NCBI RefSeq assembly: GCF_003952165.1
Contig: NZ_RXFT01000001.1
Coordinates: 1,054,001-1,118,000, forward strand
Source: Variovorax guangxiensis
GTDB taxonomy: Bacteria; Pseudomonadota; Gammaproteobacteria; Burkholderiales; Burkholderiaceae_C
Reading direction: 5' to 3'
Length of the DNA stretch: 64,000 nucleotides
Position numbers and translations under genes: made by a program. This document shows, piece after piece, positions 8,243-16,103 of this stretch; positions within the stretch are counted from its first letter, which is position 1; every line of letters starts with the position of its first letter. The notes below the pieces were generated by a model. It did not search any database, was not told the origin of the DNA, and saw only the letters and a list, made by a program, of their open reading frames with translations.

Positions 8243-9688
8243 TTATTCCATTTGCAACAGCACGTCTCGTACCCGGTCCAGCGACGGGTCGATGTCGGCC
8301 TCGCCGATGGCGCCGAACCCCAGCATCAGCCCCGCCCGAGGGGGCGAGAAATGGAAGAACGGCGCCAGCGGATACAGCCCCACGTCGACCCGGCGCGCCA
8401 GCCGCACCAGCTGGTCCATGTCGATCCGGTCCCCTTTTCCGGGCCTGCACAGCGCCGCCATGTGGATTCCGGCCGAGATCGGCACCAGCTCGAACCACGG
8501 CGAAAGATCTTCCGCGAAGCGCCGCACGATGCGCTCGCGTCGCTGTGCATAGGCTGCGTGGCAGCGCCGGATGTGCCTGTTGAGGTCACCGTCGGCGATG
8601 AACTTCGCCAGTGCCGACTGCGCCGGCGTCGCGGTGTGGCAGTCGCTCAGGTATTTGGCCGTGGCGGCTGCCTCCAGCACGTCGGGCGGCGCGAGCAGGT
8701 AGCCCAGCCGCAGATCGGGCGCCAGCGTCTTCGAGAAGGTGCCGACGAAGACCACGCGGCCGTTGGCATCCATGCCGTGCAGCGAGTCGGCCGGGCGGCC
8801 CTCGTAGCGGAATTCGCTGTCGTAGTCGTCCTCGATGACGATGGCGCCCAGTTCGTCGGCCCGCTTCAGCAGTGCCTTGCGGCGCGCCTCGCTCATCGGC
8901 ATGCCCAGCGGGAACTGGTGCGCGGGCGTCACGTAGATCAGCCGCGTTCCGTCGGGAATGCGCTCAACCACCAGCCCTTCGCCGTCGACCGGTATGCCCA
9001 CCACCTTCGCGCCCTGCCCGGCCAGCAGCAGCCGTGCCGGCGGATAGCCCGGCTCCTCCATCGCGACCGTGCTCCCCGGCTCGACCAGCACCCGCGCGAC
9101 CAGGTCCAGCGCCTGCTGCGCGCCGTTGGTCACGAGGATGTCGGCCGCGACGCAGCGCACGCCCCTGGAAAAACTCGCGTGCCGCGCGATGGCGTCGCGC
9201 AGCTCCGGCAGGCCCTCGGCCTCGCCGTACAGCCCGCGCGAGCGGGCGCCCTGCCGCAGCGCATGCAGCATGCAGCGGCGCCAGTCCGCGTGCGGAAAAA
9301 GATCGCGCGCCGGCGCACCGCCGATGTATTCGTAGCGCGCGCTGCCAGCCGGCGCGGGGTGCCGCAGCGGTGTGCTCATGCCGCGCCAGTGCTCGACCAT
9401 GGCGCCCCCGGCCAGCGCTCGCGTGGCTGCCGCGCCCGGCTTGCGCGCGGCGTCCAGCGCCACGAAGGTGCCGCTGCCGACGCGGCCCGTGAGCAGCTTT
9501 TCGAAGCTCAGGCGGGCGTAGGCCTCCGACACCGTCTTGCGCGACAGCCCCAACTGCTGGGCGAAGAGGCGCGACGGCGGCAGCTTCTCGCCCGCCGCAA
9601 GCCGGCCGCTGCGAATGGCCTCCTTCAACTGCCGGTACAGCTGGCCGGCCAGGTCCTTGTCGCCTTCGATGACGACGTGCAACTCCAT
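8243..9688 (-). CDS. MocR/PdxR-type transcriptional regulator (GntR HTH plus aminotransferase fold)
   Basis: 481 residues: an N-terminal GntR winged helix at about 10-75 (LSRKTVSEAYARL recognition region) fused to a class I aminotransferase-fold domain. Landmarks of the PLP domain include TNGAQQALDL, EEPGYPPAR, the IVIEDDYDSEFRYEG block and the Schiff-base lysine in GTFSKTLAPDLRLGY. MocR proteins use PLP or an amino compound as effector. It diverges from an AhpD-like gene, and direct repeats in the spacer fit MocR operators. The target is therefore probably that gene, not a distant vitamin B6 pathway; no pdx gene is present. Confidence 0.88.
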   Translation of the reverse strand: MELHVVIEGDKDLAGQLYRQLKEAIRSGRLAAGEKLPPSRLFAQQLGLSRKTVSEAYARLSFEKLLTGRVGSGTFVALDAARKPGAAATRALAGGAMVEHWRGMSTPLRHPAPAGSARYEYIGGAPARDLFPHADWRRCMLHALRQGARSRGLYGEAEGLPELRDAIARHASFSRGVRCVAADILVTNGAQQALDLVARVLVEPGSTVAMEEPGYPPARLLLAGQGAKVVGIPVDGEGLVVERIPDGTRLIYVTPAHQFPLGMPMSEARRKALLKRADELGAIVIEDDYDSEFRYEGRPADSLHGMDANGRVVFVGTFSKTLAPDLRLGYLLAPPDVLEAAATAKYLSDCHTATPAQSALAKFIADGDLNRHIRRCHAAYAQRRERIVRRFAEDLSPWFELVPISAGIHMAALCRPGKGDRIDMDQLVRLARRVDVGLYPLAPFFHFSPPRAGLMLGFGAIGEADIDPSLDRVRDVLLQME

Positions 9689-9760
9689 GGGATTGGTCTC
9701 CTGCGAATGCCCCGGATTGGCCGCCTGCGGCGACGCCCCTCGCTCCTAGCATCGAGGCTG

Positions 9761-9785
9761 CATTGAATCACTCAACCCATTGAAG
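9761..9785. promoter_or_regulatory. Candidate MocR operator: CATTGAA direct repeats
   Basis: Two identical CATTGAA units at 9761-9767 and 9779-9785, 18 bp apart, lie between the MocR gene and the ahpD-like gene; MocR regulators commonly bind direct repeats in such spacers. The second copy overlaps the GAAGGA ribosome site of the ahpD-like gene, so binding there could block translation initiation or late transcription. Inferred. Confidence 0.35.
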
Positions 9786-9796
9786 GAACCCGCGCC

Positions 9797-10237
9797 ATGC
9801 AATCCCGCCTCGACTTCTACAAGGCTTCTCCCGACGCGCTCAAGGCCATGATCGGCTTCGAAGCGGCCATCGGCAAACTCGGCCTGGAGCCGAAGCTGCT
9901 CGACCTGGTCAAGCTGCGCGCTTCGCAGATCAACGGCTGCGCCTACTGCATCGACCTGCACTCGGCCGACCTGCGCAAGGCCGGCGAAACCGAACGCCGC
10001 CTGGCCACCCTGTGCGTGTGGCACGAAACGCCGCTCTTCACCGGGCGCGAGCGCGCAGCGCTGGCCTGGACCGAAGCGCTGACGCAGGTGTCGCTCACCC
10101 ACGCGCCCGACGAGGCCTACGAAGCGCTGGCCGCTCATTTCAGCGAGGCGGAACGTGTCAACCTGACGATGGCGATCAACGCCATCAACAGCTGGAACCG
10201 GCTGTCGGTCGGCTTCCGCAAGCAACTGGCGGACTGA
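9797..10237 (+). CDS. Carboxymuconolactone decarboxylase / AhpD-like alkylhydroperoxidase family protein
   Basis: 146-residue protein of the AhpD-like superfamily. The redox motif CAYC followed by IDLH (NGCAYCIDLHSADLRK) near residue 50 matches the CxxCxxxH proton-relay signature of AhpD-type peroxidatic proteins. The downstream ERAALAWTEALT helix is also family-typical. It is predicted cytosolic and trimer-of-dimers by family analogy. A GAAGGA ribosome site precedes the ATG. It is divergent from a MocR regulator, a common pairing in Burkholderiales. The role is probably peroxide or organic hydroperoxide reduction, but many members have no proven substrate. Confidence 0.85.
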   Translation: MQSRLDFYKASPDALKAMIGFEAAIGKLGLEPKLLDLVKLRASQINGCAYCIDLHSADLRKAGETERRLATLCVWHETPLFTGRERAALAWTEALTQVSLTHAPDEAYEALAAHFSEAERVNLTMAINAINSWNRLSVGFRKQLAD

Positions 10238-10243
10238 GCGGGA

Positions 10244-10654
10244 TCAGCCCTTCACGATGCGCGCGCTGGCCGTGGAACGCGCCACGATGCGGCCGTCGGC
10301 CTCGCTCAGCTGTGCTTCCAGGAACGCAATCGTCCTGCCTTTCTGCACCACGCGGCCCTCGCCGTACAGCAGGCCGGGCCTCGCGGCGGCCAGGAAGGAC
10401 ACGCTGAGGTCGATGGTGACCGAGCAGGTCTCCTCGCCGTTCAGCACCCACAGCGCCGGCCCCATCGTGTCGTCGAGCATCGCGACCAGGATGCCGCCCT
10501 GCACCGCGCCCGCGGGGTTGAGGAAGGCGTCGGTGGCGACGAAGCTCAGGCGGATCGAGCCCTTGGCTCTGTCGAAATCCAGCACGCGCTGGCTGAAGAG
10601 TTCGGCGGTAGGCGGACGGGGGAAACGCTCCAGCCAGGGGTCGTCGATCGTCAT
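10244..10654 (-). CDS. PaaI-family hotdog thioesterase
   Basis: 136-residue single hotdog-fold protein. The central helix segment GAVQGGILVAMLDD corresponds to the HGG-type motif of PaaI thioesterases, with Gln in place of the usual His, followed by a conserved Asp, and the strand TIDLSVSFLAAARPG matches the family. Such enzymes hydrolyse acyl- or aryl-CoA thioesters and scavenge CoA. It is convergent to the ahpD-like gene with 6 bp between the stop codons, and lies 33 bp downstream of azoreductase 1 on the same strand, so read-through is likely. The substrate is unknown. Confidence 0.8.
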   Translation of the reverse strand: MTIDDPWLERFPRPPTAELFSQRVLDFDRAKGSIRLSFVATDAFLNPAGAVQGGILVAMLDDTMGPALWVLNGEETCSVTIDLSVSFLAAARPGLLYGEGRVVQKGRTIAFLEAQLSEADGRIVARSTASARIVKG

Positions 10655-10687
10655 TTTTCTTTCGCTCCGGAAGTGAAGCGAAAAATC

Positions 10688-11401
10688 CTAGGCGGTGGCT
10701 GCTGACAGCGTGGTGTCAGCAGGTTGCAGCAGCGCATCCACCAGAGCGTCCACCCGTTGCTCCGCGCGCCGGATCGACTGGGCGAGCTGCTCGCCGCCGA
10801 ACTCGTCGGACTCCACCGCTGCCTCGTATACCTCCGTGATGCCGATGTAGCCCAGGGCCGAGCGCACGCTGTTCTCGGTGTGGTTGAGATGCGCGATGCG
10901 CCCGCCCGCGTCGTAGCCGTGGTCGCCGCGCGCGCCCAGCAGCACCACGCGCTTGCCCGCGTCCGCCAGCATCGGCCAGTACGGCACCGCGCCGCGCGAG
11001 CGGTCGAATCCGAAGGTGCGGCCCACGCGCACGATGTTGTCGATCCACGCCTTGAACTGCGCGGGCGCGCTGAAGTTGTACATGGGAAGGCCCACCACGA
11101 TCAGGTCGGCCGCGACGAGCTGGTCGACCAGCCGGTCGCTCTCGGCGAGCACCTGCGCCATCCAGGGCTCGCGCGCGGCGGGCGGCGTGAAGGCCGCGTG
11201 GATCCAGCGGCCGCTGACGTGCGCGGGCGGCTGCTGGCCCACGTCGAGGTAATCGACGCGGTCGCCGGGCCGCGCCTCGAGCCAGCGTTCGACGAAGCGC
11301 GCGGAAAGGCGGCGGGTGTGCGAGCCGTGCAGGTCGGTGTCGGAACGGCCCGGCCTGGCGCTGGCGTCGATGTGGAGGATGTTCATGGTCGCGTTCGTCA
11401 T
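10688..11401 (-). CDS. FMN-dependent NADH:quinone/azo oxidoreductase, copy 1
   Basis: 237-residue flavodoxin-like reductase of the AzoR/AcpD family. The FMN phosphate loop is HIDASARPGRSDT near residues 10-22, and the flavin-edge segment MYNFSAPAQFKAWIDNIVRVGRTF is diagnostic. These dimeric cytosolic enzymes reduce quinones and azo dyes in two-electron steps. Two starts are close together (MTNATMNIL); the second Met lies at the first beta-strand and may be used. It is divergent from a LysR gene at 11501. A paralogous pair of the same design occurs at 16104-17834. Confidence 0.87.
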   Translation of the reverse strand: MTNATMNILHIDASARPGRSDTDLHGSHTRRLSARFVERWLEARPGDRVDYLDVGQQPPAHVSGRWIHAAFTPPAAREPWMAQVLAESDRLVDQLVAADLIVVGLPMYNFSAPAQFKAWIDNIVRVGRTFGFDRSRGAVPYWPMLADAGKRVVLLGARGDHGYDAGGRIAHLNHTENSVRSALGYIGITEVYEAAVESDEFGGEQLAQSIRRAEQRVDALVDALLQPADTTLSAATA

Positions 11402-11478
11402 GGATGAGTTTCCTTCTTTCGTTTCGCGCTGCCAGAATGGAGCGCAGGCCTTGAATCTAGGTTTCAGGAGCCAGCTTC

Positions 11479-11494
11479 ACAAACGATCATTTCT
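11479..11494 (+). promoter_or_regulatory. Candidate LysR operator, copy 1 (ACAAACGA-tc-ATTTCT halves)
   Basis: A 16-bp imperfect dyad with arms ACAAA and TTTCT. It matches the element at 17034-17049 at 14 of 16 positions when both are read toward their adjacent lysR gene; only the two central bases differ. It ends 6 bp before the annotated lysR ATG, which has no clear ribosome site. Confidence 0.45.
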
Positions 11495-11500
11495 CCACCG

Positions 11501-12427
11501 ATGAACGAGATTGGCTCACCTGTCCGCACGCCGCGCCGTCTGCCTGCGTTGCTCTCGCTGCGCGCCTTCGAGGCCGCGGCCGCACACCTGAGCTTCCAGC
11601 GGGCTGCGCAGGAGCTCTCGGTGACGCCTTCGGCCATCAGCCACCAGGTGCGCGCGCTCGAAGACACGCTGGGCCAGCCGCTTTTTCGCCGCCTCACGCG
11701 CCAGCTTGCGCTGACGCCTGCTGGCCAGCGCCTCTTCGACGACCTGCGCACAGGCTTCGACCTGCTGGAGGCCGGTGTCGACAGGCTGCGCCGCCCTTCC
11801 GCCTCGCAGGCCGTGACCCTGAGCACCAACACCGCCTTCGCCGCGCGCTGGGTGCTGCCGCGCATGGATGCCTTCCGCAAGGCCTGCCCCGGTGTGGAAC
11901 TGCGGCTGCATGCGAGCGACACGCTGGTCGACCTGGCGCGCGGCGAGGCGGACATCGCGGTGCGCTCCGGCAACGGCAACTGGCCGGGGCTGGTGTCGCG
12001 CGAACTGATGCCCGAGCGCTACGCGCCGCTGTGCAGCCCGATGCTCGGCCTGAAGGACGCGGCCGATCTGCCGAAGCACCGGCTGATCCACTGCGACTGG
12101 CAGCCGCAGGCGCTCGCCCCAGCCGTGTGGCCGCGCTGGTTCCGCGAAGCCGGCATCGCGCCGCCGAGGGGGCGCGCGATGAAGGCATCGGGCCTGTCGT
12201 TCTCCGACGAGACGCACGCCATGCTGGCCGCGCTCGCCGGGCATGGCGTGGCGTTGCTGAGCCTCACGCTCTCGGCCGAGGAACTCCGCAGCGGCGCGCT
12301 GGTGCAGCCCTTCGGGCCTGCGCTGGACACGGGCAGCTACTTTCTTGCCGTTGCGAACGGCAGGGACGACGAGCCGGCGTTACGCGCCGTGTGGGAGTGG
12401 ATTGCATCGCAGGCCCCCGCAGCCTGA
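11501..12427 (+). CDS. LysR regulator (GcvA-like), divergent from azoreductase 1
   Basis: 308-residue LysR protein of the GcvA-like group: the N-terminal LPALLSLRAFEAAA opening and AQELSVTPSAISHQVRALED helix-turn-helix are typical, and the effector domain contains the FSDETHAMLAA segment shared with the regulator at 16104. The annotated ATG lacks a Shine-Dalgarno, so translation may be leaderless or start elsewhere. It is divergent from azoreductase 1 with a 99-bp spacer holding a dyad. It probably controls the reductase in response to a quinone or similar electrophile; this is inference from the paired arrangement. Confidence 0.88.
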   Translation: MNEIGSPVRTPRRLPALLSLRAFEAAAAHLSFQRAAQELSVTPSAISHQVRALEDTLGQPLFRRLTRQLALTPAGQRLFDDLRTGFDLLEAGVDRLRRPSASQAVTLSTNTAFAARWVLPRMDAFRKACPGVELRLHASDTLVDLARGEADIAVRSGNGNWPGLVSRELMPERYAPLCSPMLGLKDAADLPKHRLIHCDWQPQALAPAVWPRWFREAGIAPPRGRAMKASGLSFSDETHAMLAALAGHGVALLSLTLSAEELRSGALVQPFGPALDTGSYFLAVANGRDDEPALRAVWEWIASQAPAA

Positions 12428-12505
12428 GCGGAATCTGAAGACCGGGCTTGCAGTCTGTTACCGGTTTCGCGCAGACTCCGGCAACAACCAAGCGAGGAGC
12501 CCCCT

Positions 12506-14083
12506 ATGAAGAGGTTTGCCGGCGTGCCCGTTGCCATTGCGACAGGCGCGCTTCTTGTAATGGTTTTGGCCTCATGCGGAGGCGGCGGTGGGGGCGGCGG
12601 CGGAGGTGGAGGAATAGGCATAGGACTGGGCACCGGCGGAACCACGCCGCCCGCCACGAACACACCCGAACTGCCGGCGCGCGAAGCCCTCATCGCACGC
12701 GCCAGGAGCTACGAACTCAACACGCCGTACGTGCCGCCGCCGGGCGATCCGCTGGAGCACAACACCTCGGGCTACGCCAAGGCGATGTGCTCGGCGGCCT
12801 TCATCACCGGGCTCGACCCCGCCGTCGCGGCCGAGAGCGTGGGCTACTTCACCGGCCCTTACGCGCAGCGCAAGAAGGTCGGCACGCCGGTGGTCGACCG
12901 CGCGAAGAAGGAAGTCCGCATCACCATTCCCAACGGCCCGACGCTGACGGCCCGCTACTACGGCTCGCAGGGCTGCATCACGCTGCCGCCGGGCAGGGAC
13001 GACGTGTTCTTCACGCCGGTGGCGGTCAAGAGCGCCCTGCCCGACGCGTCGACCCAGGCATGGCCCATGGGCGACGTCATGCCTGGCGGCACTCCGCCCG
13101 GCATCGACACCGCGAAGGTGAGCCAGGCGGTCGACGCGGCCTTCGAGCTGCCCGAGGCCTACACGGCGGCTTTCGTTGTCACGCACAAGGGGCGCATCGT
13201 CGGCGAGCGCTACATGAACGGCATCGGCCCGGGCACGCCGCTGGAGTCGTGGTCGATGGGCAAGAGCGTGACCGCGACCATGATGGGCGTGCTGATGAAA
13301 CAGGGCGAATACCAGCTCGACCAGCGCGCGCCCATTCCGGAATGGCAAGGTGCGGACGACAAGCGCAAGGAAATCAGGATCTCCGACATCCTCCACATGT
13401 CGAGCGGCCTGCGCATCAAGGCGCCCGACGACCCGGACTTCGACCCCAACGGCACCTACCCCGACCACGTCTACTTCTACACGGGCCGCATCAACATCTT
13501 CAACTACGCCGCCACGCGGCCACAGCAATGGCCGCCCAACACCATCGGCCGCTATCGCAACACCGACCCGGTGCTGGCGAACTACCTGATCCGGCTGGCC
13601 GTGGAAAAACGCGGCGAGGAATACCTGTCGTTCCCGCAGAGAAACCTGTTCGACAAGATCGGCATCCGCACGATGACGCTGGAGACCGACCCCTACGGCA
13701 ACTTCATGGGACAGGGCTACGACTTCATGTCGGCACGCGACTGGTCGCGCCTGGCCAACCTGTACCTGCAGGACGGCGTGTGGAACGGCGAGCGCATCCT
13801 GCCCGAGGGCTACGTCAAGTTCGTGAGCACGCTCGCGCCGACCTGGGCGGCCGACAAGCGCCCGATCTACGGCGGCTTCTTCTGGCTCAACGGAACGAGC
13901 ACATGGCCGGTGCCGACCTCGGCCTACTACATGCTCGGCGCCGGCGGGCAGGTGGTGCTGATCGTTCCCTCGCACGACCTCGTCGTGGTGCGCCTGGGTT
14001 TCGACAAGGGCGAAAGCTCGTCGGTCCCGAGCCTGCGCAAGGCACTGACGCTGCTGATGCAGGCGGTGCCCGCGTCGTCGTGA
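12506..14083 (+). CDS. Serine hydrolase lipoprotein, beta-lactamase / class C family
   Basis: 525-residue exported hydrolase. A type II signal ends in LASC with the lipidated Cys at 24, directly followed by a run of twelve glycines and a Gly/Thr/Pro linker, then the catalytic domain. The active-site tetrad S250-M-G-K253 and the Y350-R-N352 motif are in the order and spacing of class C beta-lactamases and related esterases/6-aminohexanoate-dimer hydrolases; GAGGQ near 477 may replace the KTG triad. GAGGAG gives a good ribosome site. It is probably anchored in the outer or inner membrane facing the periplasm. The substrate is unknown; amide, ester or beta-lactam hydrolysis are all possible. Confidence 0.82.
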   Translation: MKRFAGVPVAIATGALLVMVLASCGGGGGGGGGGGGIGIGLGTGGTTPPATNTPELPAREALIARARSYELNTPYVPPPGDPLEHNTSGYAKAMCSAAFITGLDPAVAAESVGYFTGPYAQRKKVGTPVVDRAKKEVRITIPNGPTLTARYYGSQGCITLPPGRDDVFFTPVAVKSALPDASTQAWPMGDVMPGGTPPGIDTAKVSQAVDAAFELPEAYTAAFVVTHKGRIVGERYMNGIGPGTPLESWSMGKSVTATMMGVLMKQGEYQLDQRAPIPEWQGADDKRKEIRISDILHMSSGLRIKAPDDPDFDPNGTYPDHVYFYTGRINIFNYAATRPQQWPPNTIGRYRNTDPVLANYLIRLAVEKRGEEYLSFPQRNLFDKIGIRTMTLETDPYGNFMGQGYDFMSARDWSRLANLYLQDGVWNGERILPEGYVKFVSTLAPTWAADKRPIYGGFFWLNGTSTWPVPTSAYYMLGAGGQVVLIVPSHDLVVVRLGFDKGESSSVPSLRKALTLLMQAVPASS

Positions 14084-14092
14084 AATGAAGAA

Positions 14093-14112
14093 AGGCCTCC
14101 CGAAGGAGGCCT
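14093..14112. terminator. Hairpin terminator between convergent genes
   Basis: A perfect 8-bp stem (AGGCCTCC / GGAGGCCT) with a CGAA tetraloop lies 10 bp after the serine hydrolase stop. The T-rich tail (TTTCTTCATTTC) lies on the minus-strand side, so it best serves the small gene ending at 14141, though it may act in both directions. Confidence 0.6.
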
Positions 14113-14140
14113 GCAACTCGAACTGGTGTCCGGCTTTGTC

Positions 14141-14341
14141 TCAGCGCGTCTTGCTCAGCAGCGTCGGCACCACATAGCCATCACGGTAGACGGCCTCGAT
14201 GGTTCCGTTGACCGTGTCGGACGGATGCGCGGTCACGAACTTTTCCTCCGTCACGCGGTAGACCACCATGGTGCAGGACGAGTGCTTGCTCAGGGTGCGG
14301 GCCACGCCTGTGGCCTGCCTCAGGGTCGGATATGTCTCCAT
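14141..14341 (-). CDS. Small hypothetical protein (66 aa)
   Basis: Unrecognised 66-residue protein, predicted soluble, mixed hydrophilic (METYPTLRQ start, GYVVPTLL near the end). The chosen ATG at 14341 has AGGAGG upstream at good spacing. A second in-frame ATG at 14449, also preceded by GGAGG, would add 36 residues, but that stretch is markedly AT-rich and looks more like a promoter or leader. A hairpin terminator follows the stop. It is divergent from the 2OG-like gene. No function can be assigned. Confidence 0.55.
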   Translation of the reverse strand: METYPTLRQATGVARTLSKHSSCTMVVYRVTEEKFVTAHPSDTVNGTIEAVYRDGYVVPTLLSKTR

Positions 14342-14530
14342 GGGGTGCTGCCTCCTCGTGTGCTTGATGTTGCTCCAAATGTTAACTCTTTGGTACTCAA
14401 ATATTCCTAAGGGTATTTTCTGAGCGCCAACAACGCGGATTTTCCTCATGGCGTCCTCCGGGGGAACCGGATGATCCCGTCATTGACAGTCAAGGCGACA
14501 GGCGCGACGTGCTTACTACACTGCCCACCG

Positions 14531-15247
14531 ATGAACCAGGCGCTGATCTCCTTCTTCCACAGCGGCGGCGACCGCCTCCGCAGCCGCAGCGTGAGCGAGG
14601 TGGTGCTGACCGGCATGGTGGACGTGCCCATGCCTCCCGCTCGCCTGCTCGCCGACTGGGACCGGGAGATTTCCTCGCAACTCGCGCTGGAGCTCGGAGA
14701 CGTGGAGCCCCTGCCCCTCGCACGGGCCCGCGCGCGCTGGCCGGACTACCGGCTCTGCGTCCAGGCCGCGTCCGACTGGGCGCAGGCGCAGAGCCTGCCC
14801 GGGGTGCTGGCCTCCAGCGACATCGCCCTGATGGCCTGCCGCGGTGCGACGTACCACCACGACGGCACCCGGTACGGCTTCGCGGCGTTCTGCAATCTCT
14901 TCATGAGCGAGGACAAGGGACTGGACCTGCACTTCCCCTTCGCGGACCGGCGCATTCCGCTGAGGCGAGGCACGGTGGCGATCTTCGACACCGGCCAGCC
15001 TCATGCCGTGATCCGGCGCGGCAGCAGCGGCTTCGACGCGGCCGACTTCGCGGAGGGCACGGATTGCAACCTGGTCTTCCTGACCTGGGAGCTGCCGATC
15101 GAGGACGCCTTCGTGGCGAAGGCGCTGCGGATCGAGTTCGACGTGGCCGCACAGAACCGGGCGCAACCCGACGAGGAGTCGCTCATGCTGGGCGGCAAAC
15201 CCGCCGTCGTGCACCCGGCTTCCGGCCAGTGGATCAGCGACGACTGA
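14531..15247 (+). CDS. Putative 2-oxoglutarate/Fe(II)-dependent oxygenase-like protein
   Basis: 238 residues from the ATG at 14531 (MNQALISFF); an in-frame ATG at 14471 would add 20 residues of unlikely sequence. I do not recognise a named family. The segment YHHDGTR, about 50 residues before GQPHAVIRRG, forms an HxD...H arrangement followed by Arg residues, and the intervening RRIPLRRGTVAIFDTG resembles the strand before the distal His in 2OG-Fe(II) oxygenases, for example prolyl-hydroxylase-like folds. Cytosolic, no signal. Neighbours give no pathway hint. The assignment is inference from motif order. Confidence 0.45.
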   Translation: MNQALISFFHSGGDRLRSRSVSEVVLTGMVDVPMPPARLLADWDREISSQLALELGDVEPLPLARARARWPDYRLCVQAASDWAQAQSLPGVLASSDIALMACRGATYHHDGTRYGFAAFCNLFMSEDKGLDLHFPFADRRIPLRRGTVAIFDTGQPHAVIRRGSSGFDAADFAEGTDCNLVFLTWELPIEDAFVAKALRIEFDVAAQNRAQPDEESLMLGGKPAVVHPASGQWISDD

Positions 15248-15257
15248 CCGGCTTCGC

Positions 15258-15551
15258 TCAGCGCTCCTGCGGACGAGCGGCAGCGCCGGCGGCAAGCTCG
15301 GCCAGGCATTCCCTGACCGCCTGAAGCGGCGTCCTCTCATGGCAGCGTGCCGCGGCCTCGCGCGCGACGGCTTCGCTCAGGCGCCGCTCCTGCGCGGCCT
15401 CGACCTGCAGTTCGACAATCCATTTCATGAGCACGGCCAGCACGATCAGCAGCCCGATCGCAGCGCCGATGAAGGTCAGGCGCCAGCTGCCGATGCGAAG
15501 GATGGGAGCCGTGCCAGGCTTGCCGGCCATGCTTTCTTCCCGCCCGGGCAT
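15258..15551 (-). CDS. Small single-helix membrane protein, function unknown
   Basis: 97 residues with one strong membrane helix at about 26-45 (FIGAAIGLLIVLAVLMKW) and a charged, probably coiled C-terminal half rich in Glu, Arg and Ala. Its ATG directly follows the TAG of the upstream membrane gene with no spacer, so translation is coupled. A second Met at residue 8 could also start it. It is convergent to the 2OG-like gene with 10 bp between. No family recognised. Confidence 0.5.
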   Translation of the reverse strand: MPGREESMAGKPGTAPILRIGSWRLTFIGAAIGLLIVLAVLMKWIVELQVEAAQERRLSEAVAREAAARCHERTPLQAVRECLAELAAGAAARPQER

Positions 15552-15800
15552 CTAGCGCGGCAGGCCCGGAAAGACCCACATGCTCAGTCCGAGGATCAGC
15601 CCGATCCCAAGGAACACGATGGCGGCCGTGGTGAACACCGATGCCGCCACGATGTTCTGGACGAACAGCGCCATCAGCACGAACCCCACTGCGGCGGCGA
15701 AGCACATCACGACCGGCAGCAGCGCCCTGAGCGCCGCGCCGCGCCCGGGCACCGAGGTTGGTTCGTCCGGGCTGCCTTCGCGCAGGAACGGGGTTCGCAT
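15552..15800 (-). CDS. Small two-helix membrane protein, function unknown
   Basis: 82 residues with two predicted membrane helices at about 27-50 and 54-77. A very strong AGGAGG ribosome site precedes the ATG, suggesting real expression. It is the first gene of a two-gene unit with the 97-residue protein that abuts it. No conserved motif is recognised. It could be a stress- or envelope-associated small protein pair, but this is not supported beyond topology. Confidence 0.5.
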   Translation of the reverse strand: MRTPFLREGSPDEPTSVPGRGAALRALLPVVMCFAAAVGFVLMALFVQNIVAASVFTTAAIVFLGIGLILGLSMWVFPGLPR

Positions 15801-16103
15801 GACTGTCCTCCTCTTCGCGATATCTCGCGTATATGCATGGGGTCCGCTGAAGAAGGCCGGCTGCTTCGGGGCAACCTTTTCTGACCTTCATCAAAGAAAG
15901 TGTCCGAAGGTTAAGGAAAGGATCCGGCCGGGCTAAGGGATTACTGCGCGAACCTCGCGCGTGAGAAGAGGCCCGGCGAACAAAGCTCGACGGCCTGCGT
16001 AATAGTTAACAACCGGTACACCGCAAGGCACCGCCCGATCCTCGCGCGGACTCTAGAAGCCCGGACCGGCCGCCACCAGTGTCGAAAGTCATTGCACGCG
16101 AAG
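15801..16103. other. 303-bp gene-free spacer
   Basis: Separates the two-gene membrane unit from the 3' end of LysR 2. It holds the AGGAGG and presumably the promoter of the membrane unit at its left end. A compact hairpin (GCGCGA-ACC-TCGCGC, 15946-15960) without a T tract lies near the middle, and there is a short AT-rich patch (TAATAGTTAACAA) near 16002. No open frame with convincing coding character and no RNA gene was recognised. Confidence 0.5.

Noticed and set aside
10660..10683. TTTCGCT/AGCGAAA hairpin between azoreductase 1 and the thioesterase as a terminator
   Set aside because: No T tract on the transcribed side; it overlaps the thioesterase ribosome-site region and may only affect translation, so it was not annotated as a terminator.
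14126..14410. 94-codon plus-strand frame opposite the small hypothetical gene
   Set aside because: No ribosome site, shadow-like composition, and the minus strand has better signals and a terminator.
15801..16103. Possible small RNA or hidden gene in the largest spacer
   Set aside because: Only a short GC hairpin without terminator tail and no promoter pair that I can defend.
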